Source: Pseudoalteromonas sp. S2755
GTDB taxonomy: Bacteria > Pseudomonadota > Gammaproteobacteria > Enterobacterales > Alteromonadaceae
NCBI RefSeq assembly: GCF_005886535.1
Contig: NZ_PNDS01000054.1
Span: forward strand, 1-48,965
DNA: 48,965 nt
Direction of reading: 5' to 3'
The notes beneath the pieces were generated by a model. The model saw only the letters and a list, made by a program, of their open reading frames with translations, had not been told where the DNA came from and did not search any database. The translations under genes were made by a program, and so were the position numbers. This document shows positions 18,689-28,350 of this stretch, one piece after another. How positions within the stretch are numbered: the first letter of the stretch is position 1; each line of letters starts with the position of its first letter.

Positions 18689-19111
18689 TGTTGTTCCTAT
18701 TTTCTTTGATTGATTCTGAGAGTGTGCAAATTATTTCAACAAAATGAATCAATTGTGGAGGTAATGATCTTTTCTTACTAAATCAAACTTTGTAATTGAT
18801 ATTTTCTCTAAAGGCTGCTTCTTTAGTCGTATATATTAGAGGTGTAGGTTCGCAGACATAACGCCTTTTAGCGATAGAGATAATAATGTTGGCAGTGTTT
18901 GGGAGCTTTTTAATTGTGAAAAGTGAAATGTAATGAGTGGCTCCTCCTTATTTTTCGACTTTTTACGGCCTACGGAGCGTGGTGTAATTGAACTTGCACT
19001 TTTTTAATATGACAAATGGAAAAAGTTAGCATATGTTTAAATCTTAGCGTTTTTTGTTCCGTCTTGAAATATCTGTGATCTTGTCTTGCAGAAAAGGGTT
19101 AAGGAAGAATT
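18689..19111. other. Intergenic gap between divergent genes
   Basis: These 423 nt hold the divergent promoters of the small membrane gene (-) and the TerB-like gene (+). No ORF, hairpin or known operator stands out; GGAAGA just before 19112 is a plausible ribosome binding site. Confidence 0.4.
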
Positions 19112-19504
19112 ATGAAATTTGAACAGCTACTCAATCACTTTGACACAGGTATTTGTGTCGATCAGATGCAAAAAGAAGCCCTAATTGATATCGCATTACT
19201 CTTTATTGGTGTTGATGGCGTCATCAGTGAAAGTGAAAAACATGTTGTGAGAAAGTGGGCAAAAAGTCTGCAGTGGAATTCTGCAATCGCATTAGACGAT
19301 TACATAGAAGATAGCCTTTCAAAATCTGTTGTAGCGATAAAAAATAATGACATTGAAGCTTATGTGCAACACCGCATGAATAATATTATCGACGAGCCGA
19401 TGCGTAACCTTGCTAAGGATTTGGCCGTGCGTGTTATTGAAGCCGATGGTAATGTGAAACAGGCAGAAAAGGACGCACTTGCCATTCTTGAGGCCGAACT
19501 ATAA
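19112..19504 (+). CDS. TerB-like protein
   Basis: The 130-aa all-helical protein has the internal pseudo-repeat of TerB domains, each half with an acidic loop and a following Glu: GVDGVISESEKHVV (about 33-46) and EADGNVKQAEKDAL (about 109-122). TerB binds metal ions and is linked to tellurite and stress responses in the ter operon. No other ter gene is adjacent, so this is an orphan of unknown role. A good terminator follows. Confidence 0.8.
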   Translation: MKFEQLLNHFDTGICVDQMQKEALIDIALLFIGVDGVISESEKHVVRKWAKSLQWNSAIALDDYIEDSLSKSVVAIKNNDIEAYVQHRMNNIIDEPMRNLAKDLAVRVIEADGNVKQAEKDALAILEAEL

Positions 19505-19552
19505 TACTGTCTTTAGCTGCAAGGTCAGTGGATCCAAGGTATCCAATTAAAT

Positions 19553-19584
19553 ACTGAGATCCACTGATATCTCAGTGTCTTTTT
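19553..19584 (+). terminator. Rho-independent terminator
   Basis: ACTGAGAT (19553-19560) pairs with ATCTCAGT (19569-19576), followed by GTCTTTTT. It serves the TerB-like gene. Confidence 0.75.
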
Positions 19585-19629
19585 GGCTTTGAACTACGCA
19601 CATAATAAGTCGTGTTCTATTAGGTTTTC

Positions 19630-21174
19630 TTATGTTTGAGAAAACTGTTGAATTAGGCGTGTTTGTTGCTCAATTTGACTTAGCAACTCTTGACTTAAAG
19701 CAAACGATTGCTCGCCATGTTCAGTGCCTTTTTCTGCCAGCATTGTTACGCTCTCCACATTGAGGCTTATCTGCTTTACCACACCGCTTTGTTGTTCAAT
19801 GGCTGCAGCAACACTGCGATTTAAATCGGCTAAATGCATGACATGGCTTTGAATGGTATCAAGGCTTGAACCGTTATTTTTTGCAAGGTCAACACTGTGA
19901 TTTGATAGACTATTACTTTTTTGCACTGACTCAACAGCGGAGCTGGAAATATCATTTAGCTCTTTAAGTAATTGCGTAATTTCTTCTGTGGAAGTTTGTG
20001 TGCGCTGTGCAAGTGTGCGAACTTCATCTGCGACAACGGAGAATCCTCGGCCATGATCGCCCGCTCGGGCGGCTTCAATTGCGGCATTTAACGCAAGCAA
20101 GTTGGTTTGATCGGCAATAGAGTTGATAACACTCAGAATATTTTGAATGCGGTCATTTCCCGAGACTAAGCGATTTACGGCACTGTTCACTTCCATTAAA
20201 TGCTCATCAAGATAGTGAATAGAATCAATAACATCCTTTACTGCGGCTTTCCCAAGCCCAGCCTGATGCTCTGAATTATTGGCTGCATCTGCAGCATGGT
20301 TTACGTTTTCTGAGAGTTCATCAATTGTTTGTGAAAATTCGTCCATGCAAGCGACCATTTCTTTTGCCTCGCTTGTTTGCTGTTTTAGTAACTCAGCAAC
20401 AAATTGACCGCTTTGTGTGGTAAGTTTTGCATTTTCACTGACTTGAATGGATACATCGTTCACTCGGCCTACTACCGCAGAAATTTTCGCCTTTTGCATT
20501 TCGAATGCCAGTGTAATATCGGCAACTCGGTCTCGAGATTGACCGTATATCACAGACATTAGATCATTATCAAAAATCGCTTTGGCTTGTGTGAGCAAAG
20601 CTTTATATTTAGATCGAAAACGTGCGGTCAACACAATCGTGAAGCATAACAGAGTCAATGGTAGCAGGGTAAACCAATGGTTGTTTAATACTGATGCTAG
20701 AGGCAAAGTTATCGCGACGAAAAGCAATAACATAAATGAAAGGCGAGTGCTGTCATAGCGGCTCGTTTTTTGTTGGCTATCAAGAGTGCGATAAGCATTT
20801 TCTGCGCGTTTAATTACGGAGGAAGAAGGGCAAGTTCTTACAGATTGGTATTCAACTATGTTGCCTCGCTCGTCTTTAATTGGAGTGACGAAAGCGTTTA
20901 CCCAATAGTAATCCCCATTTTTGGTTAAGTTTTTAACAGGCCCCATCCAAGATTGGCCGTTTTGAATGGTAGACCACATATTTCTAAATGCCGCTTTTGG
21001 CATATCCTGATTACGAACTAAGTTGTGAGGCTGACCAAGCATTTCTTCAATGCTAAAACCCGCGGTGTCACAAAATGACTGATTTGCGTATGTAATTCGA
21101 CTATCCAGATCCGTTGTTGAAAGCAATACACTGTGCTTGTCTAACTTTATTTCCCTACCCATTATTTTTGACAT
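19630..21174 (-). CDS. Aer-like methyl-accepting chemotaxis protein (PAS sensor)
   Basis: The 514-aa receptor has an N-terminal cytoplasmic PAS domain (about 10-120; [31 protein letters not shown]) like Aer, then two close hydrophobic helices (about 145-185) with only a short loop between, and a signalling domain with the conserved hairpin [19 protein letters not shown]. Aer-type receptors sense redox through PAS-bound FAD and drive energy taxis via CheW/CheA. No che genes are adjacent. No periplasmic ligand domain is present, so the stimulus is internal. Confidence 0.9.
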   Translation of the reverse strand: MSKIMGREIKLDKHSVLLSTTDLDSRITYANQSFCDTAGFSIEEMLGQPHNLVRNQDMPKAAFRNMWSTIQNGQSWMGPVKNLTKNGDYYWVNAFVTPIKDERGNIVEYQSVRTCPSSSVIKRAENAYRTLDSQQKTSRYDSTRLSFMLLLFVAITLPLASVLNNHWFTLLPLTLLCFTIVLTARFRSKYKALLTQAKAIFDNDLMSVIYGQSRDRVADITLAFEMQKAKISAVVGRVNDVSIQVSENAKLTTQSGQFVAELLKQQTSEAKEMVACMDEFSQTIDELSENVNHAADAANNSEHQAGLGKAAVKDVIDSIHYLDEHLMEVNSAVNRLVSGNDRIQNILSVINSIADQTNLLALNAAIEAARAGDHGRGFSVVADEVRTLAQRTQTSTEEITQLLKELNDISSSAVESVQKSNSLSNHSVDLAKNNGSSLDTIQSHVMHLADLNRSVAAAIEQQSGVVKQISLNVESVTMLAEKGTEHGEQSFALSQELLSQIEQQTRLIQQFSQT

Positions 21175-21508
21175 TTGTTTTTTATCTCGGTAGCTAAAGA
21201 CAAGGCGAAATATAAATCTAAGACTTTATAGTCAGAAGGTTTTTTTGACCGAACCGTGGTTTAATAAAAGGCTTGCTGACCAAGATCAGGTTTATCTATT
21301 GTTACCTTAGCCGAGATTAATTTGATTGTGATACATCAATAAATTCAACCAGCTTTCATGTTATTGAGTGTAATTAAAGGTGGTATGGAATTCGCTTTAG
21401 TTACAATCATTAAGCTGAAATTGCGTTAATGTCGGCAGATTTTTCTTAGCTGATTTACTCGGTCGGTAATTTCTACTTATGTTTGTAATAAAATAGGGGG
21501 AGCCACCA
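21175..21508. other. Divergent intergenic region
   Basis: This 334-nt gap lies between the chemoreceptor (-) and Grx-MauE (+) genes. AGGGGG at 21494-21500 is the ribosome binding site of the latter. I see no other feature. Confidence 0.4.
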
Positions 21509-22234
21509 GTGAAAAATGCGACACTTTACCGAATGCATACCTCATCGCACATTTGTCCTTTTGGTCTCCGGGCTAAGGATTTGCTTTCACGAGAGGGCTT
21601 TTATGTAGACGACAGAGTGCTCAAGTCAAGGGAACAGACGGATGAATTTAAAGCCACTCATAACGTTGACACTACACCACAAATATTTATTAACGATCAA
21701 CATATTGGCGGCTATGAAGCGCTACGCCGATATCTAGGCAAGCCGTCACATAAGGAAAAGAAAAACGTATACTGGCCGGTACTTTCAATATTTTTAGTCG
21801 CGCTGCTGGTCACATTCGCGACACAATTTCCTGTCGATAATCTTGTAGAATGGATAATGCCCTTTATTGGGTTTTCCATGCTGTTACTCGCGGTACAAAA
21901 GATACGGGATGTTCATAGCTTTACAAACTCCTTTATCACTTACGACTTGTTAGCGATGCGCCATCTAAAATACGCGTATGCTTACCCCTACTTAGAGTTA
22001 TATGCCGGCGTTTGCATGTTAACAACGTTGTCTGCCATTTATTATGCGCCAGTGGCAATATTCATAGGGCTTATAGGCGCAATCTCGGTGTTTAAGGCCG
22101 TATATATTGATAAAAGAGCGCTCAAATGTGCATGCGTTGGTGGTGACACTGATGTGCCTTTAGGCTTTATATCATTAACAGAAAATGTGGTTATGTTTAG
22201 CGCTGGAGCACTTATGTTGTACAGCTATTTCTGA
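21509..22234 (+). CDS. Glutaredoxin-MauE fusion membrane protein
   Basis: The GTG start has GGGGG about 9 nt upstream. Residues 1-78 are a glutaredoxin with active site CPFG (single Cys; usual CPYC), TTPQIF cis-Pro loop and IGGYEAL glutathione site. Residues 85-241 carry four to five TM helices with the MauE-type end motif CACVGGDTDVPLGFISLTEN. MauE/DoxX-like proteins are membrane redox partners, first known in methylamine dehydrogenase maturation. The C-terminal Cys pair near the membrane suggests thiol transfer across the bilayer. No mau gene is present. Confidence 0.85.
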   Translation: MKNATLYRMHTSSHICPFGLRAKDLLSREGFYVDDRVLKSREQTDEFKATHNVDTTPQIFINDQHIGGYEALRRYLGKPSHKEKKNVYWPVLSIFLVALLVTFATQFPVDNLVEWIMPFIGFSMLLLAVQKIRDVHSFTNSFITYDLLAMRHLKYAYAYPYLELYAGVCMLTTLSAIYYAPVAIFIGLIGAISVFKAVYIDKRALKCACVGGDTDVPLGFISLTENVVMFSAGALMLYSYF

Positions 22235-22296
22235 TTTATCCTGAGGCTCGGGTAAGGTACGAGCTGGTTGATTACTTTTAAAACTTCCGTAAATTA

Positions 22297-22324
22297 GCAG
22301 GCAGCATAGTGCTACCTGCCAAAT
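22297..22324. terminator. Bidirectional terminator
   Basis: GCAGGCAGC (22297-22305) pairs with GCTACCTGC (22311-22319), one mismatch, followed by CAAATTTT. It separates the convergent Grx-MauE (+) and iadA (-) genes. Confidence 0.65.
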
Positions 22325-22325
22325 T

Positions 22326-23492
22326 TTAAGAGAAGAAACCGCTGACTATTGGCTTATGGCTTTCAACCATTTTTTGACCGTTACACCAAACGCTATGTGG
22401 CGTTAGCGTGTTTGCGTCGAGCAAAACAAGGTCGGCATCACTACCGACAGAGATCTCACCTTTATTTAATCCTAAAATCCTCGCTGGATTGGACGTAATC
22501 GATTGCAGAGCTAAGTCAAGCGGCACATTAAATTGCTGTACCGCTTGCTGGAACGCCCCAAGCAGCGAAGACTCTGAACCCACTTCAAATCCAACTAAAT
22601 GATTTTGTTCATTATAAATTGGTAAGCTTGCATGTCCATCGGAGCTCATGGTCAGTTGTTGCGAGTTCACGCCTTTGTCTAAGCAATATGCCAACGCCTC
22701 GGCTGCTGCTAGTTCACCATTAGCTAAGTCGTACTCGGTGGTACTAGTGGTAAAGTCGATGGTTCCGCCAGCTTTGCAAAATGCAATCCCCGCAGTTAGC
22801 AATTCGGCATTTCGATTCATATGAGTTGGGTAAAACTGACTGAGCGGTATTTCACTAGATTGTGCTACTTCATGGAGAAGTTGTAAGTGCTCAACACCTG
22901 TTCCAACATGAATAGAGACGGTACCACGTTTACCACTCAATAGGCCTGCAGTTCTCGCTTCTGCTGCTATGGTTGTAAGCTCTTTTACCGAAGGCTGCGT
23001 ACCTCGATGATCGGCGATTGCAACTTCTCCAACACCGATAAATTCATCAATATACATAATGTCATGGCGGATACTTTGACCGAGCGTTTTTATTGGCAAG
23101 TGGTAAGAGCCTGTATGGCAAAAGGCGTTCAACCCCTCCTGTTTTAGTCCTTTCGCTTTAGCAACTAGATCGGTATGTGTTCGGCTGACATCATCGGTGC
23201 CAAGTGCGCCAATGACAGTCGTGATCCCATATAGCGTTGCATCAGTGAGGTTCATTTGCGGTGTGCGGCTCGCAAAACCGGCTTCGCCACCACCGCCACT
23301 AAAGTGCACTAAAGAGTCGACAAATCCGGGGGTTAATATAAATCCCTGTCCGTCAACGATAGCGAACTCCAAGTTGCTGTTTATTTCGATATCCTCCTCG
23401 ATTGCGAGGATTGTTTTCCCTGCAAAAAGGACATCACGCTTTCCGAGCTTTTTAGGCGTAAAAAGCTCAACATTTTTAATAAGTGTTAGCAT
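22326..23492 (-). CDS. iadA: Isoaspartyl dipeptidase (beta-aspartyl peptidase), atypical metal site
   Basis: The 388-aa protein aligns throughout with E. coli IadA, a binuclear zinc amidohydrolase that cleaves beta-Asp-X dipeptides. It keeps GGGGEAG (E70), the bridging-residue region GEVAIADHR, the His of SIHVGTG, PTHMNRN and the catalytic Asp in SSDGHAS. The first His of the HxH zinc motif is replaced by Leu: DSLVH (L61, H63) in place of the usual HVH, which should weaken the alpha metal site. It lies 4 nt after the yfcC stop codon. With a secreted cyanophycinase nearby, beta-Asp-Arg is the likely substrate. Confidence 0.9.
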   Translation of the reverse strand: MLTLIKNVELFTPKKLGKRDVLFAGKTILAIEEDIEINSNLEFAIVDGQGFILTPGFVDSLVHFSGGGGEAGFASRTPQMNLTDATLYGITTVIGALGTDDVSRTHTDLVAKAKGLKQEGLNAFCHTGSYHLPIKTLGQSIRHDIMYIDEFIGVGEVAIADHRGTQPSVKELTTIAAEARTAGLLSGKRGTVSIHVGTGVEHLQLLHEVAQSSEIPLSQFYPTHMNRNAELLTAGIAFCKAGGTIDFTTSTTEYDLANGELAAAEALAYCLDKGVNSQQLTMSSDGHASLPIYNEQNHLVGFEVGSESSLLGAFQQAVQQFNVPLDLALQSITSNPARILGLNKGEISVGSDADLVLLDANTLTPHSVWCNGQKMVESHKPIVSGFFS

Positions 23493-23496
23493 AAAT

Positions 23497-24900
23497 TTAT
23501 TGATAATTTGTTAAGTGAGCAAATATGGTGACCACACTTGCTAATGTGAAAAGAAGTAGCATAAAGCGCCAAATAAACTGCGCCCAATCGTTCCAAGAAA
23601 GTTTAACAACCCCTAAGCAGCCAATTAGGCTCGCTGAGGTTGGGATAATGATGTTGCTCAGTCCATCTCCTAGCTGAAAAGCCAGTACAGAAGTTTGTCG
23701 AGAAACACCAATTAAATCTGAAAGGGGTGCCATAATAGGCATAGTAATAGCTGCTTGTCCGGATCCCGAAGAAACAAAGAAGTTGAATAAAGATTGGAAT
23801 ACATACATAAACCAAGCTGCCAACGCATCTGGGACTTGGGTTATTAAGATAGCCGCATAATAAAGCACAGTATTTAAGATTGAAGGTGTTTGGAGATCGC
23901 TCCCGCCTAGTAATAGTACAAGCCCCTTGGCGAGACCAACTAGCAAGGCTGCAGGCAGCAGATCTGCGCTTCCTGTTTTGAATGCTGCCATTGATTGACT
24001 AATAGATTGGCGTCCTCCCAATTTAGCTATCAGGGCGATGACCAGCCCCAGCACAAAAAACTGAGTGGCAAGTTCAGGGATGTAGTATCCTTTTGCAGTC
24101 ACACCGTAAATGACCCAAATAATTACCATGAAAAATGCAAGCAATAACGCCTTATCAACAAGTTGTAGCTCCGTGGGCGAAGTACTTGCCATGATATCCT
24201 CACGATTTTTACGTACTTTCGCAGCGTAGCGTACCGTAAAAGCCAGCCCGACGAATGTGAATAGGATAGTGAGAGCAACCCTAAACTCAGCGCCTGAGAA
24301 CACCGGTAACTGGGCGATACTTTGCGCAATGGCAATACTAAAGGGGTTCATGGGGGAAGTAGCAAACCCGATTTGCGTTGCGACATAAGTCACAAGCACG
24401 GTAACTTGGGCGTTATAGCCAAGCCTCATCATGATAGGGTAAAGCACAATACAAAATGCGATAGCCTCTTCACCCATGCCGAATATGGCACCACCCAAAG
24501 CAAAGGTGATGAACAGACTAGGGGTAAATAGCCAATCAATCCTTTGTGTAGAATTGATCAGCGCCATAATGCCATTGTCTATTGCTTTGGTCTGCATTAA
24601 TACGCCAAATGCACCACCTGTTATTAGGATAAAAGCGATAACCCCAATAGCGGCTCCATTTCTGTCGCCACTCACGAGCCCCTCAAATAGCACGTTGAAC
24701 AATCCTGCTTCACCTTGAGTGGCAAACAAAGGTAAAGGTGCGGGTGTTTGTGCTTGTGAAAACTGTGAAAGTGCAACGGTATCATTAGTTCCTGCTAGCT
24801 CGAACGAGCCGGGCAAAATAAAGTGTGACACCGCATAGCACAGCCCTGCAATCACCAGCAAAATAACGAATGCGTCAGGCATTTTTATAGTTTTTTGCAT
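23497..24900 (-). CDS. YfcC family transporter (peptide/amino acid type)
   Basis: The 467-aa protein has about 12 TM helices and the YfcC/ArsB-NhaD superfamily pattern: GGAFGVLMQTKAID, GMGEEAIAFCIV, ATSPMNPFSIAIAQ and GSGQAAITMPIMAPLSDL. Members transport arginine, ornithine, C4-dicarboxylates or related substrates across the inner membrane. It lies between the TonB receptor and iadA genes, so I infer import of the dipeptide (or its products) taken up by the receptor. A hairpin separates it from the receptor gene. Confidence 0.85.
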   Translation of the reverse strand: MQKTIKMPDAFVILLVIAGLCYAVSHFILPGSFELAGTNDTVALSQFSQAQTPAPLPLFATQGEAGLFNVLFEGLVSGDRNGAAIGVIAFILITGGAFGVLMQTKAIDNGIMALINSTQRIDWLFTPSLFITFALGGAIFGMGEEAIAFCIVLYPIMMRLGYNAQVTVLVTYVATQIGFATSPMNPFSIAIAQSIAQLPVFSGAEFRVALTILFTFVGLAFTVRYAAKVRKNREDIMASTSPTELQLVDKALLLAFFMVIIWVIYGVTAKGYYIPELATQFFVLGLVIALIAKLGGRQSISQSMAAFKTGSADLLPAALLVGLAKGLVLLLGGSDLQTPSILNTVLYYAAILITQVPDALAAWFMYVFQSLFNFFVSSGSGQAAITMPIMAPLSDLIGVSRQTSVLAFQLGDGLSNIIIPTSASLIGCLGVVKLSWNDWAQFIWRFMLLLFTLASVVTIFAHLTNYQ

Positions 24901-24911
24901 ATAAAGAACGA

Positions 24912-24931
24912 AAATGGGGTTACCCCCATTT
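24912..24931 (-). terminator. Intercistronic hairpin between TonB receptor and yfcC
   Basis: AAATGGGG (24912-24919) pairs with CCCCATTT (24924-24931). On the minus strand the stem is followed by TCGTTCTTTAT, a weak T-run. It may partly terminate transcription after the receptor gene, or stabilise its mRNA, lowering yfcC-iadA expression. Confidence 0.5.
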
Positions 24932-24936
24932 CTCCA

Positions 24937-27861
24937 TTAGAACTGGTAAGTTAATCCGAGAGTATAGTTGGTGCCTAACGCATTGTGATTGATTGAGTCG
25001 AAACCTCGCGATGAGCCATAAACCACAGGCGGCTTTTTATCGAAAAGATTATCAATACTGAGCCTCACTTTTAGGTGCTCTGAGAACTCATAACCCGCAC
25101 TAACATCAACCACTGTCCAGCTATCAACATCTCGTTTCCCTTCGCTATCGAGTTGCCCAAGTTCAGCTAACTCGTCGATTTCTCGACCACGTAGCCCTTC
25201 GATGTCATCCTCATAACTGTCAGTATAGTTTGCACCCAGCGAGACATAAAAATTATCAGCGTTATAAGTCACTGAAACTCTGCCTATATTTTCAGGGTAT
25301 CTGAAGGTACCAACAAGTTCTTCACTTTGATCAGAGCCTGGTTTATTGCGTTCGTATTCAAGGTAATGAGTTGCATCCAGTTTCACGATTAAGTCAGCGT
25401 TATCAAATCTAAATCTATGATCAAATTTAATGTCCAACCCAGCGATATCTTGGCTACCTGTGTTCTCTAATTGAATAACATGATCGCGATATAGTTGTAG
25501 GCTTTGAGCGCGAGAGTCAAATTCATTGATATAAGCCGCCAAAATTTCGCTTAGATCAGCGCCGCTTTGATCTATGCTCAAACCTTGTGTATCGGTTACG
25601 CTACAAACATTTTCATCATACGAAATACCCATCAGACCATCAGGTACAAGGCCACAATGACGCAACGACGGATCGGTAATCGCACGACTGAGTACAGCGG
25701 TCATATTTGTATCAATAACGTCGGTATATTCAAACTGCCAGTAATCAATCGCGATAGTGGTATCTCGAGTTGGACTCCAGGCTAAACCTAGAGAAATAGA
25801 TTCAGACTCTTCTGCGTTAAGTTGGCTGTTACCAAGCTCTAAGGAGTTAACCGTAACTTGCGTGCCATCACCCTCACAATACAGATCGGCGACAGCTTGA
25901 TTCGCGCCGCAATCGAAGGTTGAAGTCGTTGTTCTCAGCTTTACCCCCGCCTGCGTTAAAGAAGGGGCTCTAAAAGAAGTAGACCAACCGGCTCGTAACA
26001 TTAGGGCATCAGTAGGACGATAGCTTATGCCGATTTTTGGATTAAAAGTTGAGCCAAAGTCGTCAAAGTGGTCATATCGTCCAGCCACCTGCATTTCTAC
26101 GGTTTCTGTTACTGGAATGTATAGCTCTACAAATGCACCTAGCTGCGTTCTTTTTGCGTCCGCGATGCTAGAGCCATAACCAAATACATCAACTAAGTAA
26201 TCGTTGGCAGCGTCTGCAACCGCATCATTTGAAGGGGTGTCCGACAGCTCTTCTTTTCGTGCTTCGAGACCAAACGAGGACTGTACCGCGATATCTTGCC
26301 AAGAAAAGAGCTCACCCGATACAGTAAAATCCCAGCTGTAAATACGGCTTGTACCTTCTCGGGTCGGGCGTGCTTTGGTAAGTGCAAGTGTTGCATCGTT
26401 AGTGGCATTGCCTACTAAGAATGGGTTATAAAAGTCGAGCAGGTTACTATTAGCACAGCTTAACTGGCCGTCGTTAATGCTGGCAATGTTCCCATCACCA
26501 CATAGCTCCCCGGCCAAAGCGGCATGAAACTTATAACGATTGTATACCCCATCGGTGGCCACCTGATCTGATTTAGATTCAGAGAACATAATCCCAGATA
26601 CCCAATCCCATTCGCCTAGCTGCCCTTCTAGGCTCGAAACCAATCGCATATTTTGGCTTTCGACTTCAATGGTGCGTGGTGAGGTAAAGCGAGCATCAAA
26701 CTGAAACCCCCATTGCTCCTGTCCAAGTTGTGTGTCGAATGGGTCGATGTAAAGTGAATTAAGTAGCGAGTTGTTACCGCTTGCGTCGCTATAAATGAAG
26801 AGGGCACCCTCTCTCACCCAAGGGCCTTCACTGTCATCAATCTGATTGATTGCGGCTGGGGTTGAATAAGCCGTCGATTTTGTTTTACTGATAAAAAATT
26901 CAGTTTTCCAAGTTAACTCGCCAACCTGTTGATTGAACATCGCACCACCAGACACACTCTCAAATGGAGTGCTCAGCACATCATCTTGATTACCATAGTA
27001 AGCACAGATCTGCTCCCCATACTCAGTGGTGATCAGCTGGCTCATACAGCCAGGTGCTGGAAGCTCATTACCGTCGCGACTGCTGTAATAATAAATATTA
27101 GGCGTATTGTTGAGTTTAGGAAGATAAGAATATCCGTTAACTAAGTTGGGTGTTGCTAAGAAGTCTCTATCTGTTGCGTTAAATTGGTTTCGGTCGTAAA
27201 AATCTGCAAACAACATAAGGCTGCCATTACCAACTTCAGTTCCCCAAATTAGATTGACTTGTGTTTTGCCCTCATCAGAGCTTTCAAGACTGTTACCATA
27301 GCTAACCTCAAGTTCTGCACCATCGTAATTGTCTTTAAGAATATAGTTAATCACACCCGCAACGGCGTCGGCTCCATAGATTGCGGATGCCCCAGTCGCT
27401 AGGATCTCAACTCGTTCGATTGCCGCTAAGGGGATGGCGTTTACATCAACAAAGTTTTGTGTGCCCGCCGCAAAAGAGCTTGGCGCGACACGACGACCAT
27501 TGATCAAGGTTAACGTCGCTGAAGGACCCATGCCTCGTAAACTGGCTGCTGCTTGCCCCGCGGGTGTTGAGGTTGATGTACTGCCACTCTCGCTTGTGGA
27601 GAATGTGCCAGAGCCACCTTTTAATTGAGGAAGGTCTTGAAGTAACTCGAAAATTGAGGAAGCACCTGAGCGGTCTATGTCTTCTGAGCTTAAGATAGTA
27701 ACGGGCTGTGTGCCTTCTAAATCAACGCCTTTTATGCGAGAGCCCGTGACCTCAATTCTTTCAACGGCTTTTACGTTTTGATCTGTTTGTTCTTCTGCAT
27801 GAGTATTAAAACTTGAAGCAGCCAAGGCTGCTGAAATTGCTACGAATAGTTTGTTGTACAT
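24937..27861 (-). CDS. TonB-dependent outer membrane receptor
   Basis: The 974-aa protein has a signal peptide (cleaved near THA-EE), the plug start VERIEVTGSRIKG, plug motifs LINGRRV and ADAVAGVINYI, and a C-terminal beta-barrel ending in LGLTYQF with the final Phe used by the BAM machinery. These long receptors (900-1000 aa) in Alteromonadales import peptides or glycans. It is the first gene of the leftward receptor-yfcC-iadA set, divergent to cyanophycinase, which suggests uptake of cyanophycin-derived dipeptides. The specificity is inferred from context only. Confidence 0.92.
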   Translation of the reverse strand: MYNKLFVAISAALAASSFNTHAEEQTDQNVKAVERIEVTGSRIKGVDLEGTQPVTILSSEDIDRSGASSIFELLQDLPQLKGGSGTFSTSESGSTSTSTPAGQAAASLRGMGPSATLTLINGRRVAPSSFAAGTQNFVDVNAIPLAAIERVEILATGASAIYGADAVAGVINYILKDNYDGAELEVSYGNSLESSDEGKTQVNLIWGTEVGNGSLMLFADFYDRNQFNATDRDFLATPNLVNGYSYLPKLNNTPNIYYYSSRDGNELPAPGCMSQLITTEYGEQICAYYGNQDDVLSTPFESVSGGAMFNQQVGELTWKTEFFISKTKSTAYSTPAAINQIDDSEGPWVREGALFIYSDASGNNSLLNSLYIDPFDTQLGQEQWGFQFDARFTSPRTIEVESQNMRLVSSLEGQLGEWDWVSGIMFSESKSDQVATDGVYNRYKFHAALAGELCGDGNIASINDGQLSCANSNLLDFYNPFLVGNATNDATLALTKARPTREGTSRIYSWDFTVSGELFSWQDIAVQSSFGLEARKEELSDTPSNDAVADAANDYLVDVFGYGSSIADAKRTQLGAFVELYIPVTETVEMQVAGRYDHFDDFGSTFNPKIGISYRPTDALMLRAGWSTSFRAPSLTQAGVKLRTTTSTFDCGANQAVADLYCEGDGTQVTVNSLELGNSQLNAEESESISLGLAWSPTRDTTIAIDYWQFEYTDVIDTNMTAVLSRAITDPSLRHCGLVPDGLMGISYDENVCSVTDTQGLSIDQSGADLSEILAAYINEFDSRAQSLQLYRDHVIQLENTGSQDIAGLDIKFDHRFRFDNADLIVKLDATHYLEYERNKPGSDQSEELVGTFRYPENIGRVSVTYNADNFYVSLGANYTDSYEDDIEGLRGREIDELAELGQLDSEGKRDVDSWTVVDVSAGYEFSEHLKVRLSIDNLFDKKPPVVYGSSRGFDSINHNALGTNYTLGLTYQF

Positions 27862-28350
27862 TACTTCACCTACTTTCTGTTGATGAGCGGCTTAGTACAG
27901 GCGAATGGCGGTGCTGTAGAATTTATTTGTTGTGTTTATTGCTCTACCGAGTTGAAACTTCGCAATCGTTTGTGCTTAAAAAGCGTTAAAAACAATAGGT
28001 CAGTTTCAATTAGACAGATAAAAACCACGCCACTACGAAAAATAATCGCGATAGTATGCCTTAAGTCAGCCGTTTAATTTTTATAGAAATCAAGAGGTGG
28101 GGTTGCAATTAATAGACAACGCCACGGCTTTACACCGTGTGTCTACTCGTCGAACCACTCAGAAAGGTAGTGAGGTGAGTAGAAGTAGCAAACAAATTTG
28201 AACGCATTCTTCAACATATTTTCATCTCGTGTTTTTTGACAATGCAAACCAGCGTATGCTAGCTTGCGCTTCGCAATGTTCATTAAAATTTATAGCACAA
28301 GCGTTTTTGTGCTGACAAGTCGTTTTTAACAAATTTGTTTGGAATTTATC
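27862..28350. other. Divergent regulatory region of the cyanophycin-like locus
   Basis: These 489 nt separate the TonB receptor gene (-) from cyanophycinase (+) and should hold both promoters. A small hairpin CACGG-CTTTACA-CCGTG lies near 28123. A 65-codon plus-strand reading (27880-28077) has no ribosome binding site and a non-protein-like composition. No known operator is recognised. Confidence 0.4.

Noticed and set aside
27880..28077. 65-codon plus-strand reading in the divergent promoter region
   Set aside because: It starts just upstream of the TonB receptor gene, lacks a ribosome binding site and has no recognisable domain.
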